DNA of 7,421 nt from assembly GCA_023512255.1 (NCBI GenBank), contig JAILZY010000134.1, positions 1-7,421 of the forward strand. The letters run 5' to 3'. Shown here one piece after another: positions 5,233-7,421 of the stretch. The translations under genes were made by a program, and so were the position numbers. The notes below the pieces were generated by a model. The model ran no database searches. It was not told where the DNA came from and saw nothing but the letters and a program-made list of their open reading frames with translations. Origin of the DNA: a bacterium (GTDB taxonomy: Bacteria > SZUA-182 > DTGQ01). The first letter of the stretch is position 1. The number at the start of each line of letters is the position of its first letter.

Positions 5233-7119
5233 CTACGAGCTTTGCTCTACTTCCTCCCTGATAGGGAATGATATGGTGAATGAACTTCCTTGGCCAAGTA
5301 CACTTTTAACCGCAATAGTAGCCTGATGATTCTGAATGATTGATTTGGTTATCGTAAGCCCTAGGCCAATACCTGTAGCCTTGGTGGTAAAGAAAGGATC
5401 GAACAGTTTTTCAAGGTCAGAAGGGGATATCCCCTGGCCTTGATCCACGATTTCAAGCTCAACTCGGCCCTGGTTTTGCCGAGTGGCAATCAGGATCTCT
5501 CCAGTGCGCTTTTGCATGGCATGTTCGGCATTGGTGATCAGGTTGACTAGGACCTGATGAATCTGATGCTTATCGACCAAAATAAGAGGCAGCCCCTCGG
5601 CAAGTTCCTGACGAACGGATATATTAGTTGGCAATTTAATCCGTGACAAGGATGAGCTGATTATCTGATTAATATCTTCAAGATGGAATTCAGGCTTTCG
5701 AGCCCGACAAAAGCCCAGAAGATCACTGATAATTTTATTTGAGCTTTCAATTTCGTGTTCGATAATCTCGATATGTTTCTGCACTTTTGGGTCCTGGCCG
5801 TCGAGCTTATTTTTAAGATAGTAGGTCGAATTCTGGATTACCGCCAGGGGATTGCGCAGCTCATGACTTACCGAGGAGGCCAGTCGCCCTAAAGCCGCCA
5901 TCTTCTCAGAGAGTATGAGCTGCTCCTGGGCCTCTTTCAGTTCCTTAGTCATTCGCTTCTGCTCCGAGATATCCCTAAATACCTCACATCCACCCATAAT
6001 CTCCCCTCGCTCATCCTTCAGTGAGGAAGCACTGGCCATAATTGGAATACTCCTTTGATCTTTGGTCTTAATCTGGACCTCGACGTTCAGAGTTGGAGTT
6101 CCATTTCTGGCCGAAGCTTTAATCGCACATTGTCCCTCACAGATGTCACTTTTGAAAACATCATGGCACTTTTTGCCGATAACCTCACTGCTGCTATAGC
6201 CTGTCAGGGCCTCGCAGGCAGGGCTGAAATAGGTGATATTCATGCCCATATCCACCGTAAAGACCGGATCAGCTATGGCATCGAGGATCGTCTTGCTGGT
6301 TTTGATCTGGTGTCGAAGAGAGAGGATCATCCGATTAAAGGAATTGGCCAAGCTACTGATTTCTCCCTTACGGTCAATGTGCAACAATTCATTCAGATTG
6401 CCGGCTGCAATCCGTTGAGCCGAATCATCTAAGAGCTTGAGAGGACGTAAAATAGAGAGAGAAATATAGGTGGCTACCGTTAGGCCAATAATTGTAGCCA
6501 TGATAAAAATGGCGATCATCCATAAGTTAGCTGAACGCCAGGCGTATTCAGCCTCATTCCGTGAGCTGGACATGTGCTTATCGTGCATTTTAACCAGCTC
6601 CTGAATATGATTGCGGGTTGAAATAGCCAACTCATCCATTTCCTTCATCATATCTCCGGCTATTTTCCGCTGGCTGACATCTGAAGCCATGATTCTGCTC
6701 GAGAGGAACTTGATATGGTTAAAGTCTTCTCGAATTCGGTTGATTAAAGGCACCTCTTGGGGACGAGCCATATCGTAGCAATGCTGCAAGGCCTCAAGAA
6801 CCCTTTGTTCTAGTTTCTGAGCTAACATGCGCTCGTTAGGATTTCCAGTAATGAGAAAATCATTAGCTGGCATGATATAGTCGGTTATAGCGGTTTGGAT
6901 TTCATATATAGCACGCTCATGGGGAATCTCCATAAGTATATTTTCAAAGGCAGTAGTAACTTTGATATTCTGACGGTAAGCAACCAGGTGATTGACAACC
7001 ATCAAGACAAGCAGCGTCAGAATAAGGGTAAACAAACGCAGGGTAATCCCGATACCCCTGGTGCAGGGTTTGAAATCCTCATCCTTTGAGAAATGGCCCT
7101 CTCCCTTTTTTCTATACAT
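5233..7119 (-). CDS. Membrane-bound PAS sensor histidine kinase with a cysteine-rich PAS motif
   Basis: This 628-residue inner-membrane sensor has transmembrane segments at about 25-46 and 198-220. They frame a periplasmic, mostly helical domain of about 150 residues (CHASE3 or four-helix-bundle type, with MPANDFLITGN at 83-93). A HAMP domain follows (about 222-273), then PAS (about 276-387). The HisKA domain has His419 in SHELRNPL. The HATPase domain has Asn526 and Asn530 in the N box, DQGQGI (559-564), DPFFTTK (574-580) and GIGLGL (583-588). These motifs place it in the NtrB class. The PAS domain holds Cys318, Cys327 and Cys331 (C-x8-C-x3-C), which could bind metal or sense redox state; that is inference. 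There is no receiver or HPt domain. The start is supported by GAGG 5 bases upstream (7125-7128). As first gene of the kinase block it is the likely signal input, probably acting on receivers encoded downstream or elsewhere. Confidence 0.94.
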   Translation of the reverse strand: MYRKKGEGHFSKDEDFKPCTRGIGITLRLFTLILTLLVLMVVNHLVAYRQNIKVTTAFENILMEIPHERAIYEIQTAITDYIMPANDFLITGNPNERMLAQKLEQRVLEALQHCYDMARPQEVPLINRIREDFNHIKFLSSRIMASDVSQRKIAGDMMKEMDELAISTRNHIQELVKMHDKHMSSSRNEAEYAWRSANLWMIAIFIMATIIGLTVATYISLSILRPLKLLDDSAQRIAAGNLNELLHIDRKGEISSLANSFNRMILSLRHQIKTSKTILDAIADPVFTVDMGMNITYFSPACEALTGYSSSEVIGKKCHDVFKSDICEGQCAIKASARNGTPTLNVEVQIKTKDQRSIPIMASASSLKDERGEIMGGCEVFRDISEQKRMTKELKEAQEQLILSEKMAALGRLASSVSHELRNPLAVIQNSTYYLKNKLDGQDPKVQKHIEIIEHEIESSNKIISDLLGFCRARKPEFHLEDINQIISSSLSRIKLPTNISVRQELAEGLPLILVDKHQIHQVLVNLITNAEHAMQKRTGEILIATRQNQGRVELEIVDQGQGISPSDLEKLFDPFFTTKATGIGLGLTITKSIIQNHQATIAVKSVLGQGSSFTISFPIREEVEQSS

Positions 7120-7154
7120 TGGATCCTCGAAAATCGAAAATGAATCTTATAAAT

Positions 7155-7183
7155 ATTATATATAATCTTTAATGGGATAAGAA
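7155..7183 (-). promoter_or_regulatory. Possible sigma-70-type promoter for the kinase block
   Basis: On the minus strand a perfect TATAAT (7155-7160) lies 17 bases downstream of TTCTTA (7178-7183), a poor -35 match (3 of 6). Transcription would start near 7148, about 28 bases before the membrane kinase start codon. A second weak candidate, TTGATA-18-TAGGAT, lies slightly upstream, and the palindrome ATAGTACTAT (7205-7214) falls in its spacer. The whole stretch is very AT-rich, so chance matches are likely. The rest of 7120-7265 shows nothing else I can name. Confidence 0.35.
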
Positions 7184-7265
7184 ATATAATTCTATCCTAT
7201 TCCAATAGTACTATATTTATCAACACAATTCAATAGAGGTAACATGGCATTGCATGAGAAATTGC

Positions 7266-7421
7266 TTAGCCAATAATATCAAAATGTTTTAAGTATTTTG
7301 GATATTGATATATTTTCACGCCACTGCCCTGGCAATTGATATCCTTCAGATGTTCCCCATATTTAAAATTAGGAGAAGTAGATAAGCTGCAGGGGAAGGG
7401 TATTGAGGTAAAAGACAATAG
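7266..7421 (-). CDS. Possible C-terminal end of an unidentified protein, cut by the window edge
   Basis: On the minus strand a frame is open from the window edge for 51 codons and stops with TAA at 7266-7268. The other two minus frames close earlier. The translated tail reads like protein, ending in GVKIYQYPKYLKHFDIIG, but matches no family I recognise. There is no usual ATG start inside the window, so if real it is the end of a longer gene. An open run of this length in AT-rich DNA can arise by chance. It would end 146 bases before the membrane kinase start codon. Confidence 0.3.
   Translation of the reverse strand, partial: LLSFTSIPFPCSLSTSPNFKYGEHLKDINCQGSGVKIYQYPKYLKHFDIIG

Noticed and set aside
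5213-5250. Terminator for the membrane kinase gene
   Set aside because: A GAGC-AAA-GCTC stem of 4 bp at the end of the gene and a later T-run at 5219-5225 are too weak and too far apart to support a terminator.
6055-6432. Plus-strand open frame of 125 codons
   Set aside because: It is antisense to the PAS and HAMP region of the membrane kinase and looks like a by-product of that gene's codon use.
7300-7344. Inverted repeat GGATAT / ATATCC near the right edge
   Set aside because: Only 6 bp pair across a 33-base loop in AT-rich DNA, and the stretch may be coding.

Overview
The window carries five complete genes and probably the tail of a sixth, all reading on the minus strand. In transcription order, right to left, these are: a possible partial gene cut by the right edge; a membrane-bound PAS histidine kinase (5233-7119); two cytoplasmic kinases that each start with a receiver domain (3441-5069 and 2195-3448, overlapping by 8 bp); a small two-cluster [4Fe-4S] ferredoxin of the KorD type (1597-1812); and an exported octaheme c-type cytochrome (108-1301). 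I see no tRNA, rRNA or CRISPR array.

The gene content suggests an anaerobic, respiring bacterium. Periplasmic multiheme cytochromes, KorD-like ferredoxins and clusters of receiver-first kinases are typical of Desulfobacterota ('Deltaproteobacteria') and several uncultured anaerobic phyla. The moderate GC content and repeat-rich intergenic DNA fit, but the phylum cannot be fixed from this sequence.

The right part (about 2195-7119) is a signalling block. The membrane sensor has a periplasmic helical domain, HAMP, a cysteine-bearing PAS domain and an NtrB-type kinase core. The next two proteins share a related receiver plus coiled-coil front end, apparently from a tandem duplication, but end in different kinase types: PAS plus NtrB-like in one, EnvZ/PhoR-like in the other. 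There is no DNA-binding or other output domain and no HPt domain, so the final target of any phosphorelay lies outside the window.

The left part (1-2194) holds the two redox genes, set in intergenic DNA rich in small repeats. Two stretches look like short non-coding mobile elements (MITE-like): about 117 bp at 1335-1451, flanked by an exact 8-bp direct repeat, and 99 bp at 2078-2176, flanked by an exact 7-bp direct repeat. There is also a 27-bp GC-rich repeat in two copies, a 12-bp tandem repeat, and a repeat at the left edge. The ferredoxin lacks the oxidoreductase subunits that usually follow KorD, so it is an orphan here. Any regulatory link between the kinases and the redox genes is only an inference from position.
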